Of a DNA stretch of 46,323 nucleotides, positions 32,286 through 42,704 are shown piece after piece. The DNA is taken from contig CAMOWC010000010.1 of the NCBI GenBank assembly GCA_946628065.1, positions 1 to 46,323 on the forward strand, read 5' to 3'. Each line of letters begins with the position of its first letter. Positions within the stretch are counted from its first letter, which is position 1. Both the position numbers and the translations under genes were made by a program. This stretch comes from an uncultured Clostridiaceae bacterium. GTDB taxonomy: Bacteria > Bacillota > Clostridia > TANB77 > CAG-508. The notes beneath the pieces were generated by a model that saw only the letters and a list, made by a program, of their open reading frames with translations, made no database searches and was not told where the DNA came from.

Positions 32286-34449
32286 CCTTTTTTCGCTCCA
32301 TATCGACTTTTATTACACGAACCTTTACAATATCCCCCACTGAAACTATATCAGATGGATTTTTAATGAATTTATCACTCATTTCAGAAATATGTACAAG
32401 CCCGTCGTATTTAACGCCAATATCAACAAATGCGCCAAAATCTATTACATTTCTAACTGTTCCAGTTAAAATCATATCTTCTTTTAGGTCTTCTAATTTT
32501 AAAACATCTTGTCTTAAAATTGGTTTTGGCATCTCATCTCTTGGATCTCTACCAGGTTTTGCAAGTTCTGCAATTATATCTGTTAGAGTCATTTCGCCAA
32601 TTCCAAGTTCTACAGATGTTTTCTTAATATCTATTGTTTTCAATTTTTGTCTTAAGTCTGTTAATTTTTCTTTATTTCTAATGTCTTCTTTGTCAAATCC
32701 GATTGATTTTAAAAGTTTTTCTGTTGCTTCATAACTTTCTGGGTGAACTGCTGTAATTTCTAGTGGATTGTCTCCATCCATAATTCTTAAGAAACCTGCG
32801 CATTGCTCGAATGCAACTTTTCCAAGTTTTGGAACCTTTAATAATTGTTTTCTATTTTTTAATTTTCCATTTTCATCTCTGTATTTTACAATGTTTTTAG
32901 CAATTGTAGAATTAATTCCAGAAACATAGCTTAAAAGTGATGGTGTTGCAGTATTTACATCAACTCCAACTTTGTTAACGCTATCTTCTACAACTCCTGC
33001 AAGGCTTTCAGCTAATTTTTTTTGATTAACATCATGTTGATATTGCCCTACTCCTATAGCCTTTGGATCAATTTTAACAAGCTCAGCTAGCGGATCTTGT
33101 AAACGTCTTGCAATAGAAATAGCACCTCTAATTGAAACATTTATATCCGGATATTCCTCTGTTGCAAGCTTAGAAGCAGAATATACAGAAGCTCCAGCTT
33201 CACTTACAATAACATAACTTACATCACGTGGAGTATCTTTTAGCATATCTGCAACAAACATCTCAGACTCACGAGAAGCTGTTCCATTACCAATTGCAAT
33301 CATGTCAATTTTATCTTTATCTATCAATTTCAATAATTCTCTTTTTGCACCAACAACATCATTTTGAGGCTCTGTTGGATATACAGTTGTATAATCTAGA
33401 ACTTTTCCAGTTTCGTCAATTACTGCAATCTTGCAACCTGTTCTGTAAGCTGGGTCAAATCCCATTACAGTTTTGCCTTTAATTGGTGCTCCCAAAAGCA
33501 ATTGTTTAGAATTTTGTCCAAATACTTTAATCGCCTTTTCCTCAGCTTTTTCTGTTAAATCAGAGCGAATTTCTCTTTCAATTGATGGTTCTATCAAGCG
33601 CTTGAAAGCGTCTAATATTGTATCTTTTAGCATTTGAGTAAACTGTGTTTCTTCTTTTTTAAGAATATCTCTTTCAATGTATGCTAAAATCTTTTCTTCT
33701 GGCTTTTCGATTTTAACTTTAATAGCTTCTTCCTTCTCACCTCTGTTAATTGCAAGAATTCTGTGGCTTGGAATAAATTTAATAGCCTCATTGAAGTCAT
33801 AATACATTTCGTAATTTGTCTTTTCCTCTTCATTTGAAGCTTTTGTTACAATTAGTCCTTCTCTGTAACATAATCTTTTTATTTCTTTTCTATACTTTGC
33901 ATTATCAGAAATATTTTCAGCAATAATATCCAAAGCTCCTTGAACTGCTTCTTCTGCAGTATTTACAACTTTGTCCTTATTCTTTTTATCTTCATCTGAC
34001 AATTTATCTACATTTATAAAATCTTTTGCTAGCTCAAAAATATCTTTCTTTTCATCTTGAGCAAGTATAATATCAGCAAGTGGTTCTAAGCCTTTAGCCT
34101 TAGCAACTGTAGCTCTTGTCTTTTTCTTTTGCTTATATGGTCTATAAATATCCTCCACTTCGGCCAAAGTCTTTGCAATAGCCACATTTTGCAAAATTTC
34201 ATCTGTCAACTTTCCTTGTTCTTCAATAGAATTTATAACCTCTTGTTTTCTTTGTTCAAGATTTCTTAGATAATTCAATCTATCAGACAAATCTCTTAAA
34301 ATTTCGTCACTTAATCCTCCTGTAACTTCCTTCCTATAACGTGCAATAAAAGGAATAGTATTTCCCTCATCAATTAACTTAATGGTTGCCTCAACTTGTG
34401 TAGGCTTTATGTTTAATTCTTCAGCGATAGTTTTAATAATTTTTTCCAT
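32263..34449 (-). CDS. tex: Tex-family RNA-binding transcription accessory protein
   Basis: 728 residues, the normal Tex length. N-terminal helical region with TIPFIARYRKEVTGGL, then VEDIYRPYKQKKKTRATVAKAKGLEPLA (read in parts; about 105-135), the YqgF/RuvC-like domain with MGFDPAYRTGCKIAVID (about 335-351) and IGNGTASRE, the helix-hairpin-helix region with GVDVNTATPSLLSYVSGI, and the C-terminal S1 domain (about 655-728; GTVRNVIDFGAFVDIGV). Tex binds nucleic acids and influences transcription and ribosome-linked processes. ATG start with GGAAAGGA. It has its own promoter and may read through into the HD-GYP gene. Confidence 0.96.
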   Translation of the reverse strand: MEKIIKTIAEELNIKPTQVEATIKLIDEGNTIPFIARYRKEVTGGLSDEILRDLSDRLNYLRNLEQRKQEVINSIEEQGKLTDEILQNVAIAKTLAEVEDIYRPYKQKKKTRATVAKAKGLEPLADIILAQDEKKDIFELAKDFINVDKLSDEDKKNKDKVVNTAEEAVQGALDIIAENISDNAKYRKEIKRLCYREGLIVTKASNEEEKTNYEMYYDFNEAIKFIPSHRILAINRGEKEEAIKVKIEKPEEKILAYIERDILKKEETQFTQMLKDTILDAFKRLIEPSIEREIRSDLTEKAEEKAIKVFGQNSKQLLLGAPIKGKTVMGFDPAYRTGCKIAVIDETGKVLDYTTVYPTEPQNDVVGAKRELLKLIDKDKIDMIAIGNGTASRESEMFVADMLKDTPRDVSYVIVSEAGASVYSASKLATEEYPDINVSIRGAISIARRLQDPLAELVKIDPKAIGVGQYQHDVNQKKLAESLAGVVEDSVNKVGVDVNTATPSLLSYVSGINSTIAKNIVKYRDENGKLKNRKQLLKVPKLGKVAFEQCAGFLRIMDGDNPLEITAVHPESYEATEKLLKSIGFDKEDIRNKEKLTDLRQKLKTIDIKKTSVELGIGEMTLTDIIAELAKPGRDPRDEMPKPILRQDVLKLEDLKEDMILTGTVRNVIDFGAFVDIGVKYDGLVHISEMSDKFIKNPSDIVSVGDIVKVRVIKVDMERKKVALSMKV

Positions 34450-34482
34450 CTATTTTTTCCTTTCCTTTGTTTTTCCTAAGTT

Positions 34483-34511
34483 ACTATACTACAATTTTAA
34501 AAATTAAGCAA
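34483..34511 (-). promoter_or_regulatory. Promoter of tex
   Basis: -35 TTGCTT (34506-34511), 17-base spacer, -10 TATAGT (34483-34488). Confidence 0.65.
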
Positions 34512-34516
34512 GAAAA

Positions 34517-34546
34517 AAATAAACTTTTGGGGAGTGTCCCCAAAAG
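34517..34546 (-). terminator. Terminator of the surface-protein operon, GTGTCC-family repeat
   Basis: CTTTTGGGGA/TCCCCAAAAG stem with a 3-base GTG/CAC loop (34524-34546), then a T-rich tract on the minus strand. It lies one base after the stop of the 290-residue protein. The same 23 bases recur in opposite orientation at 42705-42727. Confidence 0.85.
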
Positions 34547-34547
34547 C

Positions 34548-35420
34548 TTATTTTGTTACATAGTTTATTTCTATGTCTCCGCCATCTATATAAAGAACTG
34601 TTTTTTCAGTATTAAATGGAATACAGTTTTGGTGATTTTGGTTTACATCTATAACTGTTTGTGCCCTGTTTGTTGTAAATACGTTTGATGGTGTATTTCC
34701 CAAAACTAAGTTATAACTTATAAATGTATCTTTTTTATCTTCTACATTTTCTGTCATAACTTTTATGTACCTTGCATTTGCAGGTGTTGTAAATGTTTTT
34801 TCTGTTGTACTGCTTATGAATTTCATGTCAGTATCAAAGAAGAATGCAATATTTTTCCCACCTTCGAAATCACTTGAAAGTGTATATGTTGTATTTGATG
34901 CTATCATATTATATTGTTGTTGGTCTTTTCCTTCCTCTATGATTTTTGCATCTTCAATGCTTCCCATAATATATGATAAATCACACAAATTGCTATAAGA
35001 AAATATTTCAACGTTTAAAATATCTTTAGTATGACCTAATACCTTATATTCTATTGCTGATGTTCCTTCATATGTGTCTATTATAAGCATTCCATTTTCA
35101 GATTTATTGTTTTTTTCAAACCCTACTTCTGTTCCCTTTGCTGCTTCTTTAATTTTAGAAGAGGCATTTTCTCTGATGTAGAGAGTCTCTCTTGAGACTC
35201 CTACATCTTCTTTATATAAAGGATTATCAATTTCATTCTTTGCATCATTTTTTACATTACTTTGAATTTCTAATAAATCATCTTTAACATCTTCTTTGCT
35301 TTTAAATATGGTAGTATTATTATTTAGATAAATTACCAGTATTAATACTAATATTAAAGCTACTAATAATATGCTTAAGAATACTATATTTTTTTTAGTC
35401 AAATTTATTTTTTTCTTCAT
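34548..35420 (-). CDS. Membrane-anchored extracytoplasmic protein, partner of the giant surface protein
   Basis: 290 residues, family not recognised. A basic start (MKKKINLTKKN) and one hydrophobic helix (about 12-33) form a signal anchor with no clear cleavage site, the same topology as the giant protein upstream. The outside part has an acidic helix (about 38-65), then a beta-rich region. Text such as AFFFDTDMKFISSTTEKTF and TTPANARYIKVMTEN (about 195-235) resembles jelly-roll, carbohydrate-binding-like domains of surface and phage proteins. It lies 30 bases after the giant gene and shares its transcript. Possible roles are assembly, surface retention or ligand binding; all are inferred. 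Confidence 0.65.
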   Translation of the reverse strand: MKKKINLTKKNIVFLSILLVALILVLILVIYLNNNTTIFKSKEDVKDDLLEIQSNVKNDAKNEIDNPLYKEDVGVSRETLYIRENASSKIKEAAKGTEVGFEKNNKSENGMLIIDTYEGTSAIEYKVLGHTKDILNVEIFSYSNLCDLSYIMGSIEDAKIIEEGKDQQQYNMIASNTTYTLSSDFEGGKNIAFFFDTDMKFISSTTEKTFTTPANARYIKVMTENVEDKKDTFISYNLVLGNTPSNVFTTNRAQTVIDVNQNHQNCIPFNTEKTVLYIDGGDIEINYVTK

Positions 35421-35450
35421 ATTAAGTCACCCTTCTATTATATTTTGTTA

Positions 35451-38400
35451 TTACTCCCAGTATAGTATTGCATAACCAGAATTTATATTTGGCGTTTTAT
35501 CTTGTTGGAAGAAACCGCTCCATTCAGATGGTAACGTTGTTTTTAAATATGTTTCGTTTTTTGCAGTACCTATACTGTTACTATTAGGAGGCGCTCCTGA
35601 GCCTGTTAGATAATAACAATTATTCCAAGTTCCAGCATTATTTCCCGTTATCCCATAATACTTATTTGAAGGAGCATTTTTGACAAACCCTCTATTATAG
35701 CAATTTCTTAATTCTCCTGTATTTGTTCCTGCAATTCCTCCTGTACTCTCATCTCCGCCATATATGCTTCCAGTATTATAACAATATTCTATATATCCAT
35801 TTGAGGCATTTCCTCCAGCAATTCCTCCTGATATTTTGCTATATTTAGTTGAAGAACCGACATTAGCTCTATTATAGCATAAAGTAATAAATCCTTTATT
35901 TATTCCTGCAACTCCTCCTACATAAGAAGTACTTCCCGTATCATAAGCATATATGTTTCCCTTTGCTCCACTGTTTTCTATATCTCCTTCATTAATTCCG
36001 GCTATTCCTCCAACCTTACTTATTCCGCCAATTTTTTCTGAATTCACTAAACAGCTTACTATATTTCCTGCACTTTCGTTATATCCGGCAATTCCTCCTA
36101 CCTCTGAATATTGACTACTATTACCTGACTTCTGACTTCCTAACATTGCTAAAAATTGAGAGCTAACAATATTTCCCGAATTTTTTCCTGCAATTCCTCC
36201 AATATATTGATAAGTACCACTATCAGAATTATTAGGTTCATCTATAAATAGTTCTTCATTTGAAGCTAGAACAGTACATTCTCTAATAGTTCCCGTATTG
36301 TTTCCCGCAATACCACCGCCAGTATTTCTTCCCATTAAGTATTTATTACTAACATCACAGTTTGAAATAGTTCCACCATTATTTCCTGCTATTCCTCCTA
36401 TAAGTTTGTTTGCACCAATAATGAATTGCATGTCATTATTATCTACCGTACATCCACTTATTGTTCCATTTACATTATCTCCTGCAACTCCTCCAACATA
36501 TTGGTAAGCAAGTACATCAGTTAATATAGTACAATTTTGAATTATTGCTGTTTTATTATTTGAAGTATCATTCTCATTTTGGCCAACTATTCCGCCTATA
36601 CGTTGAATTTTGTAGTCCATTGTTGAAATAGCTCTACTTGATGAACAATCGCTTATTGTTCCGCCATAGTTTTTACCTGCAATTCCTCCCATACATGCAA
36701 ATTCATTACCTAAGGTATAATTATAAGTAATACTCTCATTGTTAGTTGAATTTTTTATTGTTCCTCCTATATTGTTTCCTACAACTCCTCCAACTACTGA
36801 ACCACGTAGTGTAGCTACTTCTCCATTGTTTGTAGCTGAATTAATTATAACTCCTTCATTCTTACCTACAATTCCTCCTAAATTAGCATAACCTTGACTT
36901 GTTATTCCAAATGAACTTATTTTACCTGTATTTGTACAGTTTGTAATTGTACAGTAACTTGGAGAATCTGCTTTACCAACAATTCCGCCTATTGCCTCAG
37001 CTGTATAGCCCAAAGAGTTATCGCTTGATACCAATCCATTATTGGTACATCCTGAAATTTCTCCACTTGCATAAGCAACTATACCACCAGTTTCATAAGT
37101 TCCTCGAACAGTTCCATTATTTACTATATTAGTCTTTACTTTTGAATTATTACTTACATACCCAGCTATTCCTCCAGTATATACTTTTATCTCTGAGTCA
37201 TCTCCATTATAAGTATTACCTTCAGTGGTAATACTAGCATTATTAGTGCATCCAGTAATTACTGTTCCACTATCTGCTCTAGCGCAAATTCCCCCAATAT
37301 AAGCTTTGCTGTCCTTTGATGAGCCTATATATGAAGTAATATATCCAGAAGCCGTACAATTACTTATAGTTGAATTAGATGATGTTCCAATAATTCCTCC
37401 AATAGTAGCAGAGCTACGATTAGAATAATTTACGCTACTTTGCATTCCTGATTTCTTTGCTATACTTACATTTACATTTGTTATAGTAGCATTTTTTACA
37501 TATCCAAATAATCCATTTTCAACAATGTTTGGTGTATTAGGCAATGTATAACCAGAAATTGTATAATTTTGTCCATCAAAAGTTCCTTCAAATCCATAAT
37601 ACACTTCTGTATTACTTGAATTTAAAACTCTACCTCCAATAGGTATTATACTTCCACCTAATGGGAAAGAAATATTGGAAGTTTGTTTTACAGTTCTGTT
37701 TTTAAATCTTACATTTGAATTTGTATTTGCTGTATTTATACAAGCTGACAATCCATTTAAACCACTTACATTATTTACAGTATAATAGCTTATTGGTAAC
37801 CCAGCTGAAAAATTCCCTGCCTTGTCTTTTGCTTTTACAACCAAATCCTTAGAATACCAATCTGTATTATTTGGTAATTCTATTGTTTCAGTTCCAGTTG
37901 TTGTAGTCGTAGCAAGTCCTATTAATGATGTGGTTCCATCTAAGATCTCATATCCTAATATTCCACTACCAACATCAGATGCACTACTTATATTAAGGCT
38001 AAAAGTTAATTGGTTTGCACTATCTATATTAGCTGTAACTGTTCCTGAAAACGTTGGAGCAGATTTATCAATTTTTGCAATAACTGTTACAGTTGTTGTA
38101 TTTCCTGCTACATCTCGTACAGTGTATTTCGCCTTTCTCCATCCAGAATCAGTTAAGGTTAAATATCTAGCCCCATTTGTTACACCATTTTCTATAAATG
38201 AAGTGCCCATTCCACTATATGTATTTCCTGTATCCTGGTATATTCCAGCAGTATTTTCTTCCCATAAGGCACTTTTTACACCTACTTCATCATAAACAGT
38301 GAATTTAAATGTTACACCTTCATTTAACCAATCAGAACTTACTGTATATGTACCATCTGCAGAGAATGTTGATTCTGCTTTTAATGATGTTCCTTGGTTA

Positions 38401-41400
38401 TTTGTTGCTGAACTTGAATATTTATATGCTTGAACCTTTATTCTTGGAGCTGTATTATCTGCAAATGTTGCTGTTACAATCTTATTTTCTGTAACCTCCC
38501 CTCCTGTTGCCGGGTTAGAAGTTCCACTTACATACCCTCCTGACCATCCTGTGAATGTGTATCCAGAACTTGGTTGTGCTGTTACCTTTACTGTATCTCC
38601 ATATTTAACACTTAAAGTTTTATTCGAAGATGAATCAGCCCCAACTGTTACGCTATTATTGGCTAATGTTACAGTTTCCGCCATAATACCACCATTTGCA
38701 TTTTTATTTAAAGTTACTGTATATGTTATCCTATTAAACCAAATATAATATGTTGTACCATTAGATGCTCCTGGTGAATGTCCTGCTTCTATGTTTGCAA
38801 CTGCTGTAGTATAAGTTGTTGAATATCCTCTATATGTATCTGCTGATGCTCCTGTTGGTATTTGAGCTACTTCATTTATAGTTAAACTAGTTCCGCTCTT
38901 AACTATATACGTATCACTACTTACACTTGTATAATTTTGATTTGTATATGTATTTCTTGTACCTGCTATATTTTCTAATAAATTATTTACTGTATAACTT
39001 ACTATTGTGATTGATTTTTTGTTCCAGTTTCCTGCTGCATCTCTACATGCGAACCAATACGTTCCTGCTGCATTTATTGTTTTATTTAGTCCAGTTGCTC
39101 CTGTTATTGCTGTTAAATGTGATGTAGTAGTTGTTGCACAAGCTCCTGCTGATGTTGGTTCTGTTGTTCCCCAATAATATGCTGTTATTCCTACTCCATC
39201 TCTTGCTTTTAAAGTAACAGTTTGGCCAGCTGTTGCTTTTATTTTTAATCCTGTACCTCCTGCTATATCATCTATTACCGGAGCTGTTGAATCTTCAAAG
39301 GTTGCTGATATTTCTTTATTTTCTGTAATTTTGCCTCCTACTACTGGATTTGTATTTCCACTTACATAACCTCCTGACCATCCTGTAAATGTATAACCAT
39401 TACCTGGTTCTGCTGTTGCTCTTACTGTATCTCCATATTTAACATTTAATGCTTTATCTGAAGATGAATCACTTCCAACTATTACATTATTATTTTGCAA
39501 TCCAATAGTTTCTGCCATAATTCCACCATTAGTATTTTTCTTAACTGTTACTGTATATATTAATCTATTAAACCAAACATAATATGTTGTTCCATCAGCT
39601 GCTTCTGGTGAATGACCAGTTTCAACACTTGCAGGTGTAGTAGTATATTCTGTTGAAAATCCTCTATATGTCTCTGTTGATGCTCCTGTTGGTATTTGAG
39701 CCACTTCAAGTTCTGTTAAGTTTGTTCCGTTTCTAACTATATATGTAGCACTGCTCATACTTGTATAGTTATCATTTGTAAATGTATTTCTTTCACCATC
39801 AATATTTTCTAATAAGCTATTTACAATATAACTTGATATTGCGATAGATTTTTTATTCATATTTCCTGCTGCATCTCTACATGCAAACCAATATGTTCCT
39901 GCTTCATTTATTGTTTTATTTAATCCTGTATTTGATGTTATTGCCTCTATATCTGCAGCTGTTGTTATTGCACAATCTTCTGCTGATGTTGGCTCTGTTG
40001 TTCCCCAATAATATGCTGTTATTCCTGTTTCGTCGTTTCCTTTTACTGTCACTATTTGACCATCAGTTGCAGTTTTATAAAGTTCAACACCACCTTCTAT
40101 ATTTACCGCTGGAGCATCCATATCGTTCAATCTACCATACAATGTAGTATTTGTTTTTAAATCTACTACACTTGTTTTTTGTACTCCACCTGTTGCTTGA
40201 GTAAACCAGCCATTAAATGTATAACCTTGTTTAGCTGGTGTTGGTAATGTGCTTACTCCTGCAACATTTTGTACGTTTTCAATAATCTTAAATGCTGTAA
40301 CATTTAGTGTTTGGAAAGTTCCATATGTTGTATCTCTATAATCTTGCCCCACTCTTAGTGCTTGTTCTGCAACTCTTGTTATATTTACTGTATCACTATT
40401 CATTGTGATATTAGTTGTTGCTCCACTAGCAATCAAACTATATTTTTTGGTTGATGAATTCCATTCAAATATTAAAGAAATATCTTCATTATTTGCAATA
40501 GTAGCACTAGATTTTTCATCAATAATTGGTGTATTTGTTGTTGAGTCTGTAATTAAAACTCTAATTTTATTATCTTCAGTTACTTCAATATTTAATGTAC
40601 CTTTTGTTGGATAGTTTCCAAATAATAAATATCTTTGTCCTAAAGTACCAACTTTAAATGTTTCTTCTACTCTAAATTTCTTACTCCAATCAATAGTATA
40701 ACCTGTATCTAGAAATGTTTTTGTGTATGTATCATTATCTTGATAATCATAAGTTAAGTTGTAAGAAACTGAAATCTCTTTGCATGTTTTATGACCTGCT
40801 GCATCTATTACCCATATATAATTTGTTCCAGCTGATAAATTTGAGCTTGATACGCTAACTGTTTTAGAAGTTTGTTTTTTACCATCAACTGTTTCAATAG
40901 CAGGTACTTCTAAATCTGTCCAACCAGTTGTTGGAGCTGTTTGGCTATCTGTAATTTGATATCCTACAACTCCAGATGGAGTTTCATTGTCATCTGGTGC
41001 TATATCTTTTGTTGTAAAACTTATACTTGTTCCATTAAACTCACCATTTGCTTCTATTACTGGTGCAGTTTTATCTATTTTTGTTACTTCAATCGTACTA
41101 ACTGTACTGTTTCCAGCTTCATCTTCAACATAAACTGTGTATATTCCATTCTCTGTTACTCTGAAAGTATTATTTTCAATATTTGTTCCTGCACTTGCAA
41201 AATATGCTTTAGCTTGATTTCCTTTTGCAAATTTTGCATTTGCTATACCACTATATGTTCCATTAGGTGTTAATTTTATATCGTAAAATTCTGTATATAA
41301 TTGACCATGCATTTTAAAATTTTTAACTTTTACTACTGGTTGGCTGTACTCTGTTCCAAGTGCAAAGCCTATTTGAACATATTTAATATCGCCTCCATTT

Positions 41401-42677
41401 CCTGTTGATTGGTTTCTATATCTTGAAGCTGTAAGAGATGATCCCCATTGATTTACTGGTATTGGGAAAGCAACTCCATCAGAATTTATTAATTCAAATT
41501 CATTATTATAATATTCTAATGAGTTCTGCACTCCACCATTTCCTGCGTTATCAACTTCAGTAGTTGTTAATGCATCATATTCTGGATACCATTTTTCTCC
41601 ATCGGTTTTATATTTTGGAGTCCACACTGCTACAATATCGCTTATTGTTAATACTCCATCGTTATCAACGCTTGCTCCAGTTGGAATTGTCCATCCATCA
41701 AATCCTTCTTGATATGTATCTTTTGCTAAAGTAAGTGTTGGAGCTGTATTGTCATATTTAATATTAAAATCATTTGAAACAACTGATGTATTACCAAGAT
41801 AGTCTACTGCTCTAAATTTAATAACATCATCTTTACCTGTTGCAAATGTCCATGTGTTTTCACTAAAAGAACCTCCATCAGTACCAGTTGGCATTATTGA
41901 AGTACAATCAATCCATTCTCCATCATTTACGCTATATTGGAATTTTTCAGTACCAGCACCCCAATCCACTGATACTGTGTTAGTTTTTACTTCTTTTGCT
42001 GTCCATGTACCACTTGTATATGAACCGCTACCATCAACAAAACTTGCTGTGCAAATTGGTCTTGTTGGTGCTGTGTTATCTATTATAACTCGTGTATCAA
42101 AAGTTGAAGTTATTTCGCCATTATTATTTCCGGCTTCGTCAGTTATAGTATTTGCAGGAATGGTAATAGAAAGCACCCCATCTCCTGTAACATTTGTCAA
42201 AGCAAGTACATATTTCTTACCATTTTTGCCGTCATTCAATTCTTCTGGACCACTCTCAAAGCTTTTTGTAGCATTAACTACTACATCATTTACCTTGACA
42301 ACAATTTGGTCAACCGTTAATGTTGAATTTTGCACTTTAAGATTATCACTACCATCAAGTTCAAGCCTTATAGTATGATTCTTATTAGCATAATTCAAAT
42401 TACGAACTTTCACATCAGCCTTTTCAGGTTCTTTGGCCGCAATTCGTGAAACCTCAGTTGTACTTGCTTCCTCCCCATCTTCAATATTCTCGCCATTTAC
42501 AAGGCTATTGCCAGTAGCATTTTCTGCTATACCAAGCACCTTTACCTTAATTGGAGTTTCCTTTGAAACAGGTTGTGTATCGTTATTTAAAACAATGCCA
42601 CAAATAACTCCCACAATAAGCAAAATGGCAGCTACTGCAAAAATGATTTGTTTACCTCTTAACTTCAACTCTTTCAT
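35451..42677 (-). CDS. Giant repeat-rich cell-surface protein (Ig-like, InlB B-type and GLUG repeats)
   Basis: 2408 residues. An N-terminal hydrophobic segment (about 9-30) anchors or exports it; no LPXTG, SLH or choline-binding module is seen, and it ends on YAILYWE. Ig-like domains with repeated NTAPT borders fill about 73-640. A LamG-like region (about 645-800) and a Flg_new/InlB-B repeat (GYTFNGWFTQATGG, about 820) follow. Two tandem blocks of about 278 residues (about 850-1128 and 1129-1407) each end in a KYGDTV...GYTFTGWSGGYVSG repeat. More Ig-like sequence leads to about 19 GLUG repeats (about 1725-2390; consensus GGIAGxNxGTIxNC). Likely an adhesin or host-contact protein. ATG start with GGAGAG, leader with a hairpin, own promoter. 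Confidence 0.88.
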   Translation of the reverse strand: MKELKLRGKQIIFAVAAILLIVGVICGIVLNNDTQPVSKETPIKVKVLGIAENATGNSLVNGENIEDGEEASTTEVSRIAAKEPEKADVKVRNLNYANKNHTIRLELDGSDNLKVQNSTLTVDQIVVKVNDVVVNATKSFESGPEELNDGKNGKKYVLALTNVTGDGVLSITIPANTITDEAGNNNGEITSTFDTRVIIDNTAPTRPICTASFVDGSGSYTSGTWTAKEVKTNTVSVDWGAGTEKFQYSVNDGEWIDCTSIMPTGTDGGSFSENTWTFATGKDDVIKFRAVDYLGNTSVVSNDFNIKYDNTAPTLTLAKDTYQEGFDGWTIPTGASVDNDGVLTISDIVAVWTPKYKTDGEKWYPEYDALTTTEVDNAGNGGVQNSLEYYNNEFELINSDGVAFPIPVNQWGSSLTASRYRNQSTGNGGDIKYVQIGFALGTEYSQPVVKVKNFKMHGQLYTEFYDIKLTPNGTYSGIANAKFAKGNQAKAYFASAGTNIENNTFRVTENGIYTVYVEDEAGNSTVSTIEVTKIDKTAPVIEANGEFNGTSISFTTKDIAPDDNETPSGVVGYQITDSQTAPTTGWTDLEVPAIETVDGKKQTSKTVSVSSSNLSAGTNYIWVIDAAGHKTCKEISVSYNLTYDYQDNDTYTKTFLDTGYTIDWSKKFRVEETFKVGTLGQRYLLFGNYPTKGTLNIEVTEDNKIRVLITDSTTNTPIIDEKSSATIANNEDISLIFEWNSSTKKYSLIASGATTNITMNSDTVNITRVAEQALRVGQDYRDTTYGTFQTLNVTAFKIIENVQNVAGVSTLPTPAKQGYTFNGWFTQATGGVQKTSVVDLKTNTTLYGRLNDMDAPAVNIEGGVELYKTATDGQIVTVKGNDETGITAYYWGTTEPTSAEDCAITTAADIEAITSNTGLNKTINEAGTYWFACRDAAGNMNKKSIAISSYIVNSLLENIDGERNTFTNDNYTSMSSATYIVRNGTNLTELEVAQIPTGASTETYRGFSTEYTTTPASVETGHSPEAADGTTYYVWFNRLIYTVTVKKNTNGGIMAETIGLQNNNVIVGSDSSSDKALNVKYGDTVRATAEPGNGYTFTGWSGGYVSGNTNPVVGGKITENKEISATFEDSTAPVIDDIAGGTGLKIKATAGQTVTLKARDGVGITAYYWGTTEPTSAGACATTTTSHLTAITGATGLNKTINAAGTYWFACRDAAGNWNKKSITIVSYTVNNLLENIAGTRNTYTNQNYTSVSSDTYIVKSGTSLTINEVAQIPTGASADTYRGYSTTYTTAVANIEAGHSPGASNGTTYYIWFNRITYTVTLNKNANGGIMAETVTLANNSVTVGADSSSNKTLSVKYGDTVKVTAQPSSGYTFTGWSGGYVSGTSNPATGGEVTENKIVTATFADNTAPRIKVQAYKYSSSATNNQGTSLKAESTFSADGTYTVSSDWLNEGVTFKFTVYDEVGVKSALWEENTAGIYQDTGNTYSGMGTSFIENGVTNGARYLTLTDSGWRKAKYTVRDVAGNTTTVTVIAKIDKSAPTFSGTVTANIDSANQLTFSLNISSASDVGSGILGYEILDGTTSLIGLATTTTTGTETIELPNNTDWYSKDLVVKAKDKAGNFSAGLPISYYTVNNVSGLNGLSACINTANTNSNVRFKNRTVKQTSNISFPLGGSIIPIGGRVLNSSNTEVYYGFEGTFDGQNYTISGYTLPNTPNIVENGLFGYVKNATITNVNVSIAKKSGMQSSVNYSNRSSATIGGIIGTSSNSTISNCTASGYITSYIGSSKDSKAYIGGICARADSGTVITGCTNNASITTEGNTYNGDDSEIKVYTGGIAGYVSNNSKVKTNIVNNGTVRGTYETGGIVAYASGEISGCTNNGLVSSDNSLGYTAEAIGGIVGKADSPSYCTITNCTNTGKISSFGITSQGYANLGGIVGKNEGVIINSATNNGEVATLRGSVVGGVVGNNIGGTIKNSTNNESITYNYTLGNEFACMGGIAGKNYGGTISDCSSSRAISTMDYKIQRIGGIVGQNENDTSNNKTAIIQNCTILTDVLAYQYVGGVAGDNVNGTISGCTVDNNDMQFIIGANKLIGGIAGNNGGTISNCDVSNKYLMGRNTGGGIAGNNTGTIRECTVLASNEELFIDEPNNSDSGTYQYIGGIAGKNSGNIVSSQFLAMLGSQKSGNSSQYSEVGGIAGYNESAGNIVSCLVNSEKIGGISKVGGIAGINEGDIENSGAKGNIYAYDTGSTSYVGGVAGINKGFITLCYNRANVGSSTKYSKISGGIAGGNASNGYIEYCYNTGSIYGGDESTGGIAGTNTGELRNCYNRGFVKNAPSNKYYGITGNNAGTWNNCYYLTGSGAPPNSNSIGTAKNETYLKTTLPSEWSGFFQQDKTPNINSGYAILYWE
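35510..37560 (-). repeat. GLUG repeat array in the giant protein
   Basis: About 19 imperfect units of roughly 90-130 bases encode GGIxGxNxGxIxNC-type motifs. The opposite strand shows recurrent ATTCCTCC text for the same reason. Confidence 0.85.
38455..40125 (-). repeat. Tandem duplication of about 835 bp inside the giant gene
   Basis: Block 39291-40125 and block 38455-39290 encode parallel sequences: GITAYYWGTTEPTSA, TYWFACRDAAGN, VAQIPTGAS, and GYTFTGWSGGYVSG occur once in each at the same distances. The units are alignable along their whole length with scattered substitutions. Confidence 0.85.
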
Positions 42678-42704
42678 TTTTCTCTCCTTTTTTGGGTTTT
42701 TGAA

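Noticed and set aside
35510-37560. CRISPR-like regular repetition
   Set aside because: The repetition is in frame, imperfect and encodes GLUG motifs; there are no identical repeats with unique spacers.
41854-42378. Long plus-strand open frame (174 codons) opposite the giant surface gene
   Set aside because: It mirrors the minus-strand gene, has a low-complexity Ser/Val/Pro composition and no ribosome site. The same holds for frames at 37822-38295 and 40941-41273.
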